Assembly: GCA_015709675.1 (NCBI GenBank)
Contig: CP054182.1
Location: 3,079,448-3,143,447 of the forward strand
Length of the DNA: 64,000 nt
Reading direction: 5' to 3'
DNA from: Ignavibacteriales bacterium
Lineage (GTDB): Bacteria > Bacteroidota > Ignavibacteria > Ignavibacteriales > Ignavibacteriaceae
Of this stretch, positions 42,905 to 51,824 are shown in pieces. Below the pieces are notes generated by a model. It was not told the origin of the DNA. It worked only from the letters and a program-made list of their open reading frames with translations, and ran no database searches. Position 1 is the first letter of the stretch; each line of letters opens with the position of its first letter. Both the position numbers and the translations under genes were made by a program.

Positions 42905-43222
42905 GTGAAAAATTCGGTAAAAATAAAATCAGTTTATTGAGAGCTCAATTCTTCCCAAGTGCAGTGCGCTGAATCTCTGAAAAGCCGTTGTATGATGAAT
43001 CTTAGATAAGAAAAACCATAAAAAAATTTCATCAATTCATTAATGCCGGCAAAACTCAACATTTACTGAAATGTAATATAGATATGCAAATAACCCAGAT
43101 TTAATACTGAATTATTTGCCGGATTGTTTTCCGGCAGTGCAAAACAAAATCACCAACCCGTTTAAGCAGCAAGGTTAAATCTTGCTTACCAGGTATAATT
43201 GCAGGCGGTAAAAATACCTACC
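42905..43222. other. Intergenic region without a recognised gene
   Basis: A+T-rich stretch between the FnIII cargo gene and the anti-sigma gene. It holds a short hairpin TGCCGGA/TCCGGCA at 43117-43136 and an imperfect one (AGCAAG/CTTGCT) at 43168-43186; neither is followed by a T run. I see no open frame with coding character and no RNA gene. Confidence 0.6.
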
Positions 43223-44029
43223 TCAATACTCCTTCGGTGCCTGCACTCCTATTATTATCTGATCACCTGAGGGAGCATCTACCCCGCCTTTGGGCTCAAC
43301 GGTGATAACAAGACCTTCAATTTGTTCAAGGTCAGCAATAGGCAGATTCATCAAAGGATGATATAATACTGAATCTTCATCTAAGATCTGGAGTACTCCC
43401 CCGTTAATCATCTTACTGTCTTTTACTAACCACAATTGATAATCTTTTTTCTTATTAGCAGGAAGTTTTGTTTCTGACTGAAACAACCCTGTAGAGTTAT
43501 CCTTTGTGAGAAAAACTCTGGCTTTGGCGGGCAATCCGTCCGGCGAAGTATGAAGATTAAATAACATATATTTATCCGGATAGATAGTCTGAGCAAGTTC
43601 AGCATAAACCCGGTTTCTCTGCATGAGCGAGACAAGCTCCGCCTGCTTTTCGGTTACCTGATTAAATTGAATATATATAACCGATGCTGCCACAATAACA
43701 GCCGCTCCAAGAGCATAGGCAGCCGGGTGCCCCACAACAAAATTTATGATGGTAGAAAAAATCGAATCCTTCTCCTGAGCAAATAACTTTTTTCTTTTCG
43801 AAATTCTGCTTAAAATCACTCTTTTAATCCGGTTGGATGGCTCAGGGCTTTGTGCTGAAAGCGCCAGACTGTTATAGGCATCAGTGCTATGTTTTTCAAG
43901 AGCGTCCGCTAATTCCGGGTCCTGTTCCCGTAGCTCAAGTATTTCAATTCGTTCCTCATTGGTGAGAAGGTCAAACTTCTCAAGAAAAAGCAATTCTTTA
44001 AATCGTTTCGTTTTATTCATGTCCTTCAT
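43223..44029 (-). CDS. RskA-type anti-sigma factor
   Basis: Membrane-bound regulator of 268 residues. A cytoplasmic N-terminal part of about 100 residues (helical, Glu-rich) would hold the sigma factor; one membrane segment lies near HPAAYALGAAVIVAASVIYI (about 105-124); the periplasmic part contains the RskA C-terminal domain with LFNLHTSPDGLPAKARVFL and YQLWLVKD. No zinc-finger HxxxCxxC motif is visible. The start at 44029 gives a 17-base overlap with the sigma gene; the ATG at 44020 is an alternative. Confidence 0.87.
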   Translation of the reverse strand: MKDMNKTKRFKELLFLEKFDLLTNEERIEILELREQDPELADALEKHSTDAYNSLALSAQSPEPSNRIKRVILSRISKRKKLFAQEKDSIFSTIINFVVGHPAAYALGAAVIVAASVIYIQFNQVTEKQAELVSLMQRNRVYAELAQTIYPDKYMLFNLHTSPDGLPAKARVFLTKDNSTGLFQSETKLPANKKKDYQLWLVKDSKMINGGVLQILDEDSVLYHPLMNLPIADLEQIEGLVITVEPKGGVDAPSGDQIIIGVQAPKEY

Positions 44030-44606
44030 TGTACTGTTCCAGTAATCTGTGAAGTTTAATAAGCCCTTGCCGCATCCTTGTTTTAATCGTTCCAAGTGGC
44101 AGTTCAAGAGTGTCTGAAATTTCGGTATGGGTCATTCCTTCAAAAAATGACATTTCAATAACAAGTTTCTGTTCTGGCGGTATCTGCTTCAATGCTTTAA
44201 TGATTCGCTCAGCGGTTTCATCTATAAGCATGGACTGAAGACCATTCCGGGTTACTGAGTTTTCATGTTCGGAAAAATCATCCGGAGTTTCGCTGAATTG
44301 CTGAGCTTCCTTAAATTCCTTCGACCTGATTTTATCAATAGCCAGGTTTCTGGTCATCGCGGTAATCCATGAGTAAACGCTCCCCTTTTGTTCAGAAAAA
44401 GACTCTGCATTTTCCCATATTTTTATGAATACATTCTGCAGCAATTCTTCTGAAAGCATTCTGTCCCGGGTAATCCGGTAAATGATTCTGTAACAGAGAC
44501 TACCATAAAGGTCATACAACTCACCAAGCGCCCGCTCCTGTTTATGGACGATTTCTTTGATGATATTTACTTCTGCTGAACCGGACAAACCGGCAAATCC
44601 AGCCAC
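44013..44606 (-). CDS. ECF-type RNA polymerase sigma factor (SigK-like)
   Basis: Alternative sigma factor of 197 residues with region 2 (LYDLYGSLCYRIIYRITRD, then ELLQNVFIKIWENA and SWITAMTRNLAIDKIRS) and region 4 (IPPEQKLVIEMSFFEGMTHT with EISDTLELPLGTIKTRMRQG). The start is a GTG at 44606 with GAGG four bases before it; the nearby ATG is out of frame. It directly precedes its probable membrane anti-sigma factor. Targets are unknown, although two surface-protein genes lie downstream. Confidence 0.92.
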   Translation of the reverse strand: MAGFAGLSGSAEVNIIKEIVHKQERALGELYDLYGSLCYRIIYRITRDRMLSEELLQNVFIKIWENAESFSEQKGSVYSWITAMTRNLAIDKIRSKEFKEAQQFSETPDDFSEHENSVTRNGLQSMLIDETAERIIKALKQIPPEQKLVIEMSFFEGMTHTEISDTLELPLGTIKTRMRQGLIKLHRLLEQYNEGHE

Positions 44607-44678
44607 ATGACCTCACATTAATTATACGAATTTGCACATGAAACAGATGTAATAATAATCTGAATTCCGGACTTTAAA

Positions 44679-44722
44679 ATAAAAAAGGCGGCGCAATCCC
44701 GATTTACGGGGTACACCGCCTT
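44679..44722 (-). terminator. Intrinsic terminator of nuoABCDEF
   Basis: On the minus strand AAGGCGG pairs with CCGCCTT around an inner CCCCGT/CGGG pairing and is followed by TTTTATTTT. It shows that the operon ends after nuoF and does not continue into nuoG. Confidence 0.85.
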
Positions 44723-44736
44723 AAAATGTTTAGGAA

Positions 44737-46059
44737 TCAGACTGTTATATCACTCAGCGGATTAACGGTCTGCCTCATGGAGTGTACCTTTTCTTTAACT
44801 TTAAGCTGATAATTCTCAGAAACCCGAGCTTCAAATTCATCTCTGAACCGGGTCACCATGAATTTAACCGGCCAGGCAGCAGCCTCGCCGAGCGCACAGA
44901 TGGTATTACCCTCGATATTATTCGCGACAGTTACCAGCAAATCAACATCATGGGTTGAACCCTCGCCTCTGAGGATTCTTTTGAGAAGCTTTTCAAGCCA
45001 GCCCGTACCTTCGCGGCACGGGGTGCACTGTCCGCAGCTTTCATGATGGTAAAATTTCGCTATTCTGGCAAGAACTTTCACCAGATCGGTATCTTCATCC
45101 ATAACCATGATACCGCCGGTACCAATTGCCGAGCCCGCTGCCCTGAGAGATTCTGCATCCATTTTGACCCCCTCCAGACTATCGCCTCTGAGCGGAGGCA
45201 TCGAAGATCCGCCGGGAATAACGCATTTGATTTTTTTATCCCCCGGAACACCGCCGGCATATTTATAAATAATATCAGTAAGCAGTGTGCCTGACGGGAG
45301 TTCATATACCCCTGGCTTATTCACATGGCCGCTGACACCAAATAATATGGTTCCAGGGTGTTTTGGCTCCCCGATGGCTGAAAACCACTCCCAGCCCTTG
45401 GTTATAATCGGAGGAACATTGGTAATGGTCTCTACATTATTAATTGTGGTGGGGCAGCCCCAGAGACCGTTCTGTGCCGGGAATGGCGGCTTAACTCTCG
45501 GATATCCGCGCTTCCCTTCAATGGAGTTCATCAATGATGATTCTTCTCCGCAGATATATGCTCCGGCTCCCTTGTGAATATAAATATTGCAATGGAACTG
45601 CGTGCCGAATGTTTCTTTCATCTTCTCGCCAACCAGACCTGCTTCATAGGCATCGTCAAGGGCTTTCTGCATCAGCTTAATCCACTTATGATACTCGCCT
45701 CTTATATAAATGTAGCAGTTATTCGCCTGAATTGCATAACAGGTAATAAGGATGCCTTCTATCAGCTGATGAGGGTTATACTCAAAAATCTGTCTGTCCT
45801 TAAATGAGCCCGGTTCGCTCTCATCGCCGTTCACGCAAAGGTATTTCGGCTTGGAGGTTGTTTTGGGCATAAAGCTCCATTTCAGACCGGCGGAGAATGC
45901 TGCTCCCCCTCTGCCGCGGAGACCTGATTTCTTCACCTGATCTATAATATCATCGGGTGACTGGCCGTAGGCCTTTTTTACTGCCTGGTAGCCGCCGTTT
46001 GCTTTATATACATCAAGCTGATGGAGATTTGGTATATCGGGTAAAACTATTTTTTCCAT
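44737..46059 (-). CDS. nuoF: NADH-quinone oxidoreductase subunit F
   Basis: NADH-binding subunit of the complex I peripheral arm, 440 residues. NADH site GRGGAAFSAGLKW (about 49-61), FMN site ICGEESSLMNSIEGKRGYPR (about 169-188), and the N3 4Fe-4S ligands in SCGQCTPCREG and the final Cys in NTICALGEA. The protein starts at a good ATG and is six bases after nuoE. Presence of NuoE and NuoF shows that this complex I can oxidise NADH, unlike the short 11-subunit forms. Confidence 0.97.
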   Translation of the reverse strand: MEKIVLPDIPNLHQLDVYKANGGYQAVKKAYGQSPDDIIDQVKKSGLRGRGGAAFSAGLKWSFMPKTTSKPKYLCVNGDESEPGSFKDRQIFEYNPHQLIEGILITCYAIQANNCYIYIRGEYHKWIKLMQKALDDAYEAGLVGEKMKETFGTQFHCNIYIHKGAGAYICGEESSLMNSIEGKRGYPRVKPPFPAQNGLWGCPTTINNVETITNVPPIITKGWEWFSAIGEPKHPGTILFGVSGHVNKPGVYELPSGTLLTDIIYKYAGGVPGDKKIKCVIPGGSSMPPLRGDSLEGVKMDAESLRAAGSAIGTGGIMVMDEDTDLVKVLARIAKFYHHESCGQCTPCREGTGWLEKLLKRILRGEGSTHDVDLLVTVANNIEGNTICALGEAAAWPVKFMVTRFRDEFEARVSENYQLKVKEKVHSMRQTVNPLSDITV

Positions 46060-46065
46060 ACAATC

Positions 46066-46539
46066 TTATTTAAGTGAGTCCAGAATCTGAAGAGTTTTTT
46101 CGGTATCAATGTTCTCATGATAATCTTCATTGACCGCTATCATCGGGGCAGTGCCGCAGGAGCCCATGCATTCAACTTCTTCAAGGGAGAAGAGCATATC
46201 TTCAGATACGCCTCCGTTTTCCAGTTTCAGTTTATCGCGGACGGCATTGTAGATATCATATCCTCCGCGGAGCATGCAGGAAACATTTGTGCAAACCTGG
46301 ATGTGGTATTTGCCAGCCGGTTTTTTGTGGTACATCGTATAAAATGTTACCACGCCAAGAACTTCTTCCTGAGTCATCTCAAGAATGCGGGCTACTTCGG
46401 TCATTGCTTCGCCGGAGATCCAGCCGTGCTGCTCCTGAACGATATATAACACCGGCATTACTGCCGCTTTTTTCTGCGGATATTTTGCAATTGCCGCTTC
46501 AACTTTCCGGAGATTTTCTTCTGTGAACTGAAATTTCAT
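46066..46539 (-). CDS. nuoE: NADH-quinone oxidoreductase subunit E
   Basis: Thioredoxin-like 2Fe-2S subunit (cluster N1a) of the NADH module, 157 residues. Cluster ligands C83 and C88 in CTNVSC and C124 and C128 in CMGSC are all present. It works directly with NuoF and lies between nuoD and nuoF. Confidence 0.97.
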   Translation of the reverse strand: MKFQFTEENLRKVEAAIAKYPQKKAAVMPVLYIVQEQHGWISGEAMTEVARILEMTQEEVLGVVTFYTMYHKKPAGKYHIQVCTNVSCMLRGGYDIYNAVRDKLKLENGGVSEDMLFSLEEVECMGSCGTAPMIAVNEDYHENIDTEKTLQILDSLK

Positions 46540-46554
46540 GTACCTTAAATCCTG

Positions 46555-47808
46555 TTATTTATCTGCTTCGCCCATCACCGGATCAATACTTCCGATAATC
46601 GCAATAACATCTGAAATCATGTGCCCTTTTACCAGATGAGGCAGGGACTGTAAATTAACAAAGGAGGGGGAACGGATTTTCAATTTCCATGGATGTCCTT
46701 CACCTTCACTCACGATATAAAATCCGAGTTCTCCTTTAGGATTCTCAACCGCATGATATATCTGACCCTTTGGCGGATTAGTGCCAAAGTTCACCAGCAT
46801 GAAGTCGTGAATCAGCTCTTCCATTCTGGAGTATATCTCTGTTTTTTTCGGGAGCACCTTTTTGGGAGCATTGAGCATAATTTCACCTGCAGGCATTTTG
46901 TCAATCACCTGTCTGATAATCTTTACGCTCTCACGGATTTCATCTGCCCTTACAAAATAACGGGCAAGACTGTCCCCTTCATTGAAGGTGACAACCTTAA
47001 AATCCATCTCATTATAGAAAAGATATGGCGCTGCCCTTCTCAGGTCGTATGCCACTCCGCTTCCTCTGAGTGAAGGTCCGGTTAAGCCAAGACTTAATGC
47101 ATCTTCACCTGAGATAACGCCAATACCTTCAAGACGCTCAAGGAAAATTCTGTTTCCGTTGAGCAGGCGTTCCATCTCATCAAGTTTTTCTTCGAGCTGC
47201 TCTATGAAATCCTTTACACCCCGCAGCGTGCCTGCGTCAATATCCTGCGCAACACCGCCGATACGGGTATAGCTTGTGGTGAATCGTGCTCCGCAGATTA
47301 CATCATACAGATCAAGTATTTTTTCCCGCTCACGCAGACCCCACAGGAATACCGTAAGTGCTCCTACATCCATTGCCAGCGCGCCGATTGCCACCAGATG
47401 TGAAGCGATCCGTGAAAGCTCGCTCATCATCATTCGTATATACTGAGCGCGTTTAGGGGCTTCTATATCAAGCAGTTTCTCTACCGCAAGCGCGTAAGCA
47501 ACATTGTTGGCCGGAGGAGAAAGATAGTCAAGACGGTCGGTGTGCGGTATATATTCAAGATAGCCCATGTTTTCAGCCATCTTTTCATAACCGCGGTGCA
47601 GGTACCCTAACTCGGGAACGCAGGCAACAACTGTTTCGCCGTCAAGACGGAGCAGCAGCCGGAGCACGCCGTGTGTAGCAGGGTGCTGCGGTCCCATGTT
47701 AAGTACCATTTCATTTTCTAACGCATCCTCAACGGTGATATCTGAGTCCATGGCAAGGAGTGCCTGAACTATTTTCGGATGCACATCATCTTTGGTTAAT
47801 TTCTGCAT
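46555..47808 (-). CDS. nuoD: NADH-quinone oxidoreductase subunit D
   Basis: Quinone-site subunit, 417 residues, related to the large subunit of NiFe hydrogenase. NMGPQHPATHGVLRLLLRLD (about 32-51) is the defining motif, with the His that contacts quinone; the Tyr of that site lies in the segment GYLEYIPHTDRLDYLSP. About 25 extra residues precede the usual start of the family, which is a mild N-terminal extension. It is not fused to NuoC. Confidence 0.97.
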   Translation of the reverse strand: MQKLTKDDVHPKIVQALLAMDSDITVEDALENEMVLNMGPQHPATHGVLRLLLRLDGETVVACVPELGYLHRGYEKMAENMGYLEYIPHTDRLDYLSPPANNVAYALAVEKLLDIEAPKRAQYIRMMMSELSRIASHLVAIGALAMDVGALTVFLWGLREREKILDLYDVICGARFTTSYTRIGGVAQDIDAGTLRGVKDFIEQLEEKLDEMERLLNGNRIFLERLEGIGVISGEDALSLGLTGPSLRGSGVAYDLRRAAPYLFYNEMDFKVVTFNEGDSLARYFVRADEIRESVKIIRQVIDKMPAGEIMLNAPKKVLPKKTEIYSRMEELIHDFMLVNFGTNPPKGQIYHAVENPKGELGFYIVSEGEGHPWKLKIRSPSFVNLQSLPHLVKGHMISDVIAIIGSIDPVMGEADK

Positions 47809-47817
47809 AGAGTACTT

Positions 47818-48300
47818 CTACTTTTTCGGAAGGGGAAGTGATCCGGGAATTCCCATAAGCGGGAAATCTTTCCGGAGAGGATGATATTCAAATTCTTCGG
47901 GCATATACATTCTTCTCAGATCCGGATGGTTTTTGAAGTGTATGCCGTACATATCGTATGTTTCGCGCTCAGCCCAGTCTGCGGATTTCCAGATGGAATA
48001 GACAGAATCAATTTCGCATTCGCTCTCATCCACCGAAGTTAACAGACGGAGCCGGAATTTATTATTTATAGAAAACATCTGATAAACCACCTGAAAACGG
48101 TTGGTTCTTTTTGCCCAGTCAATCGCTGTAACGTCTTCAAGCTGAACAAAATCAAGCTGGGGCTCATTTTTCAGGAAATCGCACAGTTCTATAACGATAT
48201 CCTTCGGAAAACTAATAGTCAGTTCTCCTCTGAATTCAGAAAAGTCAAACTGCACCCCTGGAAATTGCTCCGTCAGGAGCTTTTCTAATGTTTCGCGCAT
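47818..48300 (-). CDS. nuoC: NADH-quinone oxidoreductase subunit C
   Basis: Peripheral arm subunit, 160 residues. The block WKSADWAERETYDMYGIHFK followed by NHPDLRRMYMPEEFEYHPLR is the family signature. It is a separate gene here, nine bases before nuoD, whereas some bacteria have a fused NuoCD. Confidence 0.96.
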   Translation of the reverse strand: MRETLEKLLTEQFPGVQFDFSEFRGELTISFPKDIVIELCDFLKNEPQLDFVQLEDVTAIDWAKRTNRFQVVYQMFSINNKFRLRLLTSVDESECEIDSVYSIWKSADWAERETYDMYGIHFKNHPDLRRMYMPEEFEYHPLRKDFPLMGIPGSLPLPKK

Positions 48301-48304
48301 ATGT

Positions 48305-48817
48305 TTAATTCTGGTTTATAAGAGATTTTGGAAGATCCTGGAAATCCCGCGCTCTTGTATTGCCGATTTTTTCCTGAATGTGCATCAGAGCGTTAAGAAG
48401 ATTATCAGGTCTTGGCGGGCATCCTGCCACGTAGATATCAACCGGTAAAAACTGGTCAATTCCCTGCACCACTGAATATGAGCGGTACATTCCTCCGGTA
48501 GAGGTGCATGCTCCCATGGCAATTACCCATTTCGGGTCAGGCATCTGATCGTAGATTTTTTTCACCACTTTTGACATCTTGTAGGTAACCGTACCGGCTA
48601 CCAGCATAACATCTGACTGGCGGGGTGTAAAACGCATAACCTCTGAGCCAAAACGAGCAATGTCATATTTCGGGTCTGCTGAGGCCATCATTTCGATAGC
48701 GCAGCATGAAATACCCATTGGCATTGGCCATACGGCACTTTTTCTTGCCCAGCCGGTAATTGCGTCAATGGTGGTGGTTACAAAACCTTCCTGCTGAATG
48801 ATTGCTTCTAATCCCAC
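48305..48817 (-). CDS. nuoB: NADH-quinone oxidoreductase subunit B
   Basis: Carries the terminal 4Fe-4S cluster N2 next to the quinone site, 170 residues. The ligands C38, C39, C104 and C133 stand in [19 protein letters not shown] and VAGCPPRPD. Its start overlaps the end of nuoA by ten bases. Confidence 0.97.
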   Translation of the reverse strand: MGLEAIIQQEGFVTTTIDAITGWARKSAVWPMPMGISCCAIEMMASADPKYDIARFGSEVMRFTPRQSDVMLVAGTVTYKMSKVVKKIYDQMPDPKWVIAMGACTSTGGMYRSYSVVQGIDQFLPVDIYVAGCPPRPDNLLNALMHIQEKIGNTRARDFQDLPKSLINQN

Positions 48818-49182
48818 TTAAAGCCTCCTTTTTTATATACGTAAAGAAAACCAATTTCAAACACTATCAAAAACAATAACATCGAATAAAAAGCCGTAGT
48901 TCCTACTGCCGGATCATTATACAGAGACTTAAACTGGACTGCCCACGGATAGACAAAAATTACCTCAAGATCAAAAATGATGAATAACATCGCGACCAGG
49001 TAATATTTTACGGATACCCTCTCAAAAGCGGTGCCGACGGGTTTCATCCCGCTTTCGTACGTGGAGAGTTTTTCCTCGTTCGGACGCTGGGGACCGAAGA
49101 GACCGGAGGACATAACCGTCCCAACGGCAAAAACTATTGCAAATCCGAAGACAAGGAATAATGGTATATAGGTTTCAATCAT
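48808..49182 (-). CDS. nuoA: NADH-quinone oxidoreductase subunit A
   Basis: Small membrane subunit of complex I, 124 residues with three helices. [20 protein letters not shown] (about 43-62) and [16 protein letters not shown] (about 71-86) are the conserved loop and helix. It is the first gene of the nuoABCDEF operon. No Shine-Dalgarno sequence or TAnnTTTG promoter is obvious in the 250 bases upstream, which are shared with a divergent gene. Confidence 0.97.
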   Translation of the reverse strand: MIETYIPLFLVFGFAIVFAVGTVMSSGLFGPQRPNEEKLSTYESGMKPVGTAFERVSVKYYLVAMLFIIFDLEVIFVYPWAVQFKSLYNDPAVGTTAFYSMLLFLIVFEIGFLYVYKKGGFKWD

Positions 49183-49433
49183 AAGGAAAATTAATTATTT
49201 TGAACTCCAATTTATTATAATTGGCTTTTATAATCAATTTACAATAAATTCTTTCTGATATTTAACGATTTTATGCACGGAAGCAGCCTTATTCTCACAA
49301 AAATCAGCTCCTGCGAACAGAGTTTTGGGGAGTTTTCTCCACTTTTGACTGCCCCTCTGAATTCAGCCGGGACTCCCCTTGGCTTCCTGCTTAATGTCCT
49401 CAAATTCCAACCTAAACCTTCTGAAGGAATCAC

Positions 49434-50834
49434 ATGAAAATCAAATTTATTGGCGCTGCACGCACCGTTACCGGATCACAACATCTCCTCGAAGTTAACG
49501 GAACGAAAATACTGCTTGATTCAGGCCTTTTTCAGGGAAAAAGAAAAGAATCCTTTGAATTAAACCGGAATTTCGACCAGTTTGACCCTGCTGAAATTGA
49601 TTGTATCGTCCTCTCCCACGCACACGTGGATCATTGCGGAAATATCCCCTCCCTGGTCAGAAGGGGCTTCAAAGGGCCTATTTACTCGACTTTCGCAACC
49701 AGAGACCTTACCTCCCTCCTCCTAAAAGATAGCTGCCATATTCAGGAAAAAGACCTGGAATTCGTCAACAAAAAAAGGAAAAAGAACGGACAGCATCTTT
49801 TTGAGCCGCTGTATGAGATTGAGGATGTGGAAGAAACCATGAATCTTTTCATGTGCATCAATTACCACCGGACCCTGCAGATCGCCCCGGGCGTTAAAAT
49901 CACCTTTTATGATGCCGGCCATATCCTCGGGAGTGCTGTTACTCACTTTGAACTGGAAGAACATGGCAAGAAAATAGACTTCGGATTCTCGGGTGATATT
50001 GGAAGGGTAAATATGCCCATACTCCGGGATCCGGAAATTTTACCCGATGTGGATTATTTTATTTGTGAATCCACCTATGGCGGCAGATTCCATGATGACT
50101 ATGCGGAAACTGAGTCAAAACTTGCTGAACTGCTCAATAAAGCGCATCATCAAAAATCGAAGATTATTGTTCCGGCATTCAGCGTAGGCAGAACCCAGGA
50201 AATTCTTTATTCCCTCCACCTGGTTTTTGAGAACAAACTGGCTCCGAGAATTCCGATATATGTAGACAGTCCCCTCTCAGTAAATGCTACCGATGTTTAC
50301 GGGCTGCACAGCGAATGCTTTGATGATGAGATGAAAAAGATTGTGCGGGAGAATCAGGATCCCTTCGGATTTGCAAAACTCTCATATATAACAGCCGTTG
50401 AGGACTCAAAAGAACTGAATGAAAAATCAGGGCCTATGATGATTATTTCTGCCTCGGGAATGGCGGAGGCCGGCCGTGTTCTTCACCACCTGGCGAATAA
50501 CATTCAGAATCCGAATAACATCGTTCTGATGGTCGGATACTGCGCGGAAAATACTCTGGGCAGAAAAATCGTTGAGCGCGAACCGGAAGTCAATATCTTC
50601 GGAGAAATGTTCAGTCTTAAATCGGAAGTGGCAGTATTCAACTCACTTTCAGCACACGCTGATGCTGATGAGCTTCTGGAATATTGTAACGGACTGGATA
50701 AAAATAAGCTGAAAAAAGTATTCCTTGTTCATGGCGATTATGACCAGCAGGTAAAAATGTCCGAACGGCTTATTAAAAACGGTTTTCAGTCTGTTGAAAT
50801 ACCCGAAAGGGGCCAGGAATTTCTTCTCACCTGA
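49434..50834 (+). CDS. Beta-CASP metallo-beta-lactamase RNA nuclease
   Basis: MBL-fold nuclease of 466 residues of the RNA-specificity (beta-CASP) group. HAHVDHCG (about 62-69) is the metal motif, followed by CESTYGGRFH, the beta-CASP insertion (about 205-390) with IIVPAFSVGRTQEIL, and the late motifs ISASGMAEAGRVLHHL and LSAHADADELLEYC. The family (COG1236) includes Ysh1-like nucleases of bacteria that process RNA. The ATG at 49434 has AAGGA five to six bases upstream. It heads a run of plus-strand genes. Confidence 0.93.
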   Translation: MKIKFIGAARTVTGSQHLLEVNGTKILLDSGLFQGKRKESFELNRNFDQFDPAEIDCIVLSHAHVDHCGNIPSLVRRGFKGPIYSTFATRDLTSLLLKDSCHIQEKDLEFVNKKRKKNGQHLFEPLYEIEDVEETMNLFMCINYHRTLQIAPGVKITFYDAGHILGSAVTHFELEEHGKKIDFGFSGDIGRVNMPILRDPEILPDVDYFICESTYGGRFHDDYAETESKLAELLNKAHHQKSKIIVPAFSVGRTQEILYSLHLVFENKLAPRIPIYVDSPLSVNATDVYGLHSECFDDEMKKIVRENQDPFGFAKLSYITAVEDSKELNEKSGPMMIISASGMAEAGRVLHHLANNIQNPNNIVLMVGYCAENTLGRKIVEREPEVNIFGEMFSLKSEVAVFNSLSAHADADELLEYCNGLDKNKLKKVFLVHGDYDQQVKMSERLIKNGFQSVEIPERGQEFLLT

Positions 50835-50840
50835 GAACTG

Positions 50841-51824
50841 ATGAAAACAGCTCTGTTTTATGTGAGTACCGCAATAATCCTCCTGCTTCAGGGGTGTGAA
50901 CGGCTTCCGGTTACTTCACCAGGATCAGATACATTTCCGCCTGCAGTGCCATCCGGCCTGCAGGTTTCCTATGAAGCTGACGGTGAGGTTGAGCTGATCT
51001 GGGAAAGAAATTATGAACCGGATATCGAATCTTATACCATTTACCGGCGGCCGGACAGTTCCGGAAGTATATATACCATGGCGGGAAGGACCTTTGACAG
51101 CTATTTTTTTGATACAGAACTTGAGTACAACGTCCGGTATATCTACCGAATAACGGCTGAGGATAATGCAGGTAATATCAGCGCGTTTTCTGATTCAGTA
51201 ATTGCAGCACCGGTAAATCTCTATGCTCCCCGGAGACCACGGAATCTTCTTGTCTATGGCCAGAATTTGCAGGGGAAACTCTCAGTTGAACTGAGCTGGG
51301 CAAAACCATTTGATACTGATATAGCGTATTTCCAGATACACAGAGGTACCGATGAAGCATTTGTGCCGGATGCTTTAAATCAGGCAGGCAACTCTCAAAC
51401 AACCCGGTTCACTGATTCATCAGGACTGCAGACCGGCATACAATACTTTTATAAACTGATTGCTGTTGATAAAGGCGGTCTGAAAAGTATTGCAAGCAGT
51501 GTGAATTCAGATATTATTCTCCCCCTGCCTGAAATCATCTATCCACGGAACGGTGATATCATCCCCCGTTTTTATCATGTAAGGGTAAGCGGCATTCCAT
51601 TCAGTGCATCCTACAGGCTTATTCTGCAAAGCAATGAAGTATCAGGAATGCTCTGGTCAACAGAACTGTGGCATAACGGCGGATCAGACGAAGTGAGCAT
51701 ACCCATTCAAACCTACTATCTGTCTGCAAACCGTGATTATTATATCAGGATTGAAACCTACCGTAAATCAGAGGTGTTCCCGAATGGAATTACTGCCGCT
51801 GTAAAATTTGCGATTACGAACTGA
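50841..51824 (+). CDS. Lipoprotein with fibronectin type III domains
   Basis: Lipoprotein of 327 residues with lipobox LLQGC (C19). Two fibronectin type III-like domains are visible at about 33-125 and 128-228 (patterns ELIWERNYEPDIESYTIYRR and ELSWAKPFDTDIAYFQIHRG), followed by a beta-rich tail. It has no catalytic motif. The end overlaps the ATG of a large outer-membrane protein by one base, so the pair may act together at the outer membrane. It lies six bases after the nuclease gene. Confidence 0.85.
   Translation: MKTALFYVSTAIILLLQGCERLPVTSPGSDTFPPAVPSGLQVSYEADGEVELIWERNYEPDIESYTIYRRPDSSGSIYTMAGRTFDSYFFDTELEYNVRYIYRITAEDNAGNISAFSDSVIAAPVNLYAPRRPRNLLVYGQNLQGKLSVELSWAKPFDTDIAYFQIHRGTDEAFVPDALNQAGNSQTTRFTDSSGLQTGIQYFYKLIAVDKGGLKSIASSVNSDIILPLPEIIYPRNGDIIPRFYHVRVSGIPFSASYRLILQSNEVSGMLWSTELWHNGGSDEVSIPIQTYYLSANRDYYIRIETYRKSEVFPNGITAAVKFAITN

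Noticed and set aside
43117-43136. Hairpin TGCCGGA/TCCGGCA as terminator of the anti-sigma gene
   Set aside because: No T run follows on either strand, and it is about 90 bases from the stop codon.
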